A DNA stretch of 8,853 nt, from contig JASLGC010000139.1 of NCBI GenBank assembly GCA_030150335.1, forward strand, positions 1 through 8,853. Direction: 5' to 3'. The notes below the pieces were generated by a model. That model worked only from the letters and a program-made list of their open reading frames with translations, made no database searches and had not been told where the DNA came from. Position numbers and translations under genes: made by a program. Shown piece after piece: positions 7,880-8,853 of this stretch (position 1 is its first letter; every line of letters starts with the position of its first letter). Source of the DNA: Flavobacterium sp. (lineage in GTDB: Bacteria; Bacteroidota; Bacteroidia; Flavobacteriales; Flavobacteriaceae).

Positions 7880-8239
7880 ATGAACACATTTACAATATTT
7901 TTAGTTTTAATCGCCATTGTATGTTTTTTACTTATCGTAGTAATTATGGTACAGAATCCAAAAGGAGGAGGTTTAGATTCATCATTTGGAGGATCTACAG
8001 TAGTTGGTGGTGTTAAAAATACAAACGATTTCTTAGATAAAAGTACTTGGACTTTAGGTGCTGTATTAATTATCTTAATTTTATTATCTAGTACAAGCTT
8101 CAGTGGAGGTGCTACAGGAGATTCTAAATTATTAGACCCTAACGCAACCGCTGCTCCAATGGCGCCAATCTCAAATGAGACGCAAACACCGGCAACTCCA
8201 GTGTCAGAAACTCAAGAGACTCAAAATCAAGCAGAATAA
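7880..8239 (+). CDS. secG: Preprotein translocase subunit SecG
   Basis: Small inner-membrane subunit of the SecYEG channel that aids SecA-driven export. The 119-residue protein has two hydrophobic helices (about 5-24 and 56-72) joined by the conserved loop VQNPKGGGLDSSFGGSTVVG (about 24-43) and FLDKSTW before the second helix. This is the standard SecG hairpin. The C-terminal tail from about 74 onward is low-complexity, rich in Thr, Pro, Gln and Ala (TQTPATPVSETQ), as often in Bacteroidota SecG. The ATG lies 5 nt after the preceding stop. It is the last gene of the run: a rho-independent terminator follows 22 nt after its stop. Confidence 0.95.
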   Translation: MNTFTIFLVLIAIVCFLLIVVIMVQNPKGGGLDSSFGGSTVVGGVKNTNDFLDKSTWTLGAVLIILILLSSTSFSGGATGDSKLLDPNATAAPMAPISNETQTPATPVSETQETQNQAE

Positions 8240-8260
8240 TACATTATTATTTATATATCG

Positions 8261-8293
8261 AAAATGCCGGCTGTCAAGCTGGCATTTTTTTTT
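8261..8293 (+). terminator. Rho-independent terminator after secG
   Basis: A 12-bp stem (aaaatgccggct at 8261-8272 with agctggcatttt at 8277-8288, one G-T pair) closes a GTCA tetraloop and runs into nine T residues (8285-8293). This is a textbook intrinsic terminator. It ends the miaB-secG transcript and separates it from groES-groEL. Confidence 0.93.
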
Positions 8294-8310
8294 GCCCAAA
8301 ATGTCACTTT

Positions 8311-8339
8311 TTTGCTTTGGCATACTTTATGACTATTTG
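8311..8339 (+). promoter_or_regulatory. Candidate groES-groEL promoter
   Basis: TTTG at 8311-8314 is followed after 19 bp by TATTTG at 8334-8339, an imperfect version of the Bacteroidota -33/-7 pair (the consensus -7 is TAnnTTTG; here the two free bases are absent, or the box is ACTATTTG with 17-bp spacing). It lies between the terminator and groES, where a promoter is needed. Start of transcription would be near 8346, giving a leader of about 45 nt. The match is not strong. Confidence 0.45.
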
Positions 8340-8352
8340 TTATCTATAACAA
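8337..8352. promoter_or_regulatory. 16-bp inverted repeat over the presumed groES start site
   Basis: TTGTTAT and ATAACAA form a perfect 7-bp inverted repeat separated by CT. It overlaps the end of the candidate -7 box and the expected transcription start, a classic place for a repressor operator. It is not the CIRCE element bound by HrcA (TTAGCACTC-N9-GAGTGCTAA), which is absent. The assignment as an operator is inference. Confidence 0.35.
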
Positions 8353-8390
8353 TTAAAAATAATTAAATTCAATTTATAAACTATAAGACT

Positions 8391-8666
8391 ATGGCATTAA
8401 ACATTAGACCACTTGCAGACAGAGTTCTTATTGAACCTCTACCAGCAGAAACTAAAACTGCTTCAGGTATATTCATTCCAGACACAGCAAAAGAGAAACC
8501 ACAAAGAGGTATCGTAGTTGCAGCAGGAAACGGAACTAAAGATCACGAGATGACTGTAAAAGTAGGTGATACTGTTCTATATGGTAAATATGCTGGAACG
8601 GAATTAAAGTTTGAAGGTAAAGATTACCTAATTATGCGTGAGGAAGACATTCTTGCAATTGTTTAA
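8391..8666 (+). CDS. groES: Co-chaperonin GroES
   Basis: Heptameric lid of the GroEL folding chamber in the cytoplasm. The 91-residue protein matches the family from end to end: the N-terminal strand [13 protein letters not shown], the mobile loop that docks on GroEL (about 18-36) with the hydrophobic contact GIFIP at 26-30, and the C-terminal part [15 protein letters not shown]...[13 protein letters not shown]. Length is about normal for bacterial GroES (91-97 residues). No Shine-Dalgarno sequence precedes the ATG; the leader is AT-rich, as usual in this phylum. groEL follows after 38 nt with no terminator between, so the two are co-transcribed. Confidence 0.98.
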   Translation: MALNIRPLADRVLIEPLPAETKTASGIFIPDTAKEKPQRGIVVAAGNGTKDHEMTVKVGDTVLYGKYAGTELKFEGKDYLIMREEDILAIV

Positions 8667-8689
8667 AAAATTGAATCATTAACAACTAA

Positions 8690-8853
<164 letters not shown>

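Noticed and set aside
8175..8366. 63-codon open frame overlapping the secG end
   Set aside because: It is out of frame with secG, runs through the terminator hairpin and into the groES promoter region, and is a shadow frame.
8294..8390. CIRCE operator (HrcA site) upstream of groES
   Set aside because: I looked for TTAGCACTC-N9-GAGTGCTAA or a degenerate form and found none.

Overview
The window is AT-rich chromosomal DNA from a member of the Bacteroidota, most likely the family Flavobacteriaceae. Three things point there: the protein sequences (for example the MiaB insert with GGGLKKDY and the SecG with GGGLDSSFGG), promoter-like boxes of the Bacteroidota type (TAnnTTTG), and start codons with A-rich leaders and no Shine-Dalgarno sequence. 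The genus cannot be fixed from the sequence alone. The content is core housekeeping DNA, with no sign of phage, insertion sequence, CRISPR, tRNA or rRNA.

Layout: bases 1-2421 hold topA (DNA topoisomerase I) on the minus strand, missing only its extreme C-terminus. Bases 2422-3628 are a divergent intergenic region of about 1.2 kb with no credible gene. It contains an unusual block of 11-bp-spaced, inverted repeats (about 3040-3146), a 14-bp palindrome, and the outward-facing promoters of topA and miaB. Bases 3629-8239 are a tight plus-strand run of five genes with gaps of 25, 2, 19 and 5 nt: miaB (tRNA methylthiolation), a sigma-54-dependent activator without a sensor domain, the lipoprotein gene lptE (LPS transport), a TPR-like protein of unknown function that starts with TTG, and secG (Sec translocon). 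A strong rho-independent terminator at 8261-8293 closes this run. A separate unit then begins, with groES complete and the first 49 codons of groEL before the window ends.

Functionally the five-gene run mixes tRNA modification, a regulator and envelope biogenesis (LptE at the outer membrane, SecG at the inner membrane). The gene most open to new biology is the sigma-54 activator. It has all the ATPase and GAFTGA motifs and a Fis-type helix-turn-helix, but no input domain and an unusual acidic linker of about 115 residues. Its targets are not visible in the window. The groESL leader lacks the CIRCE operator and instead has a 16-bp inverted repeat across the presumed transcription start.
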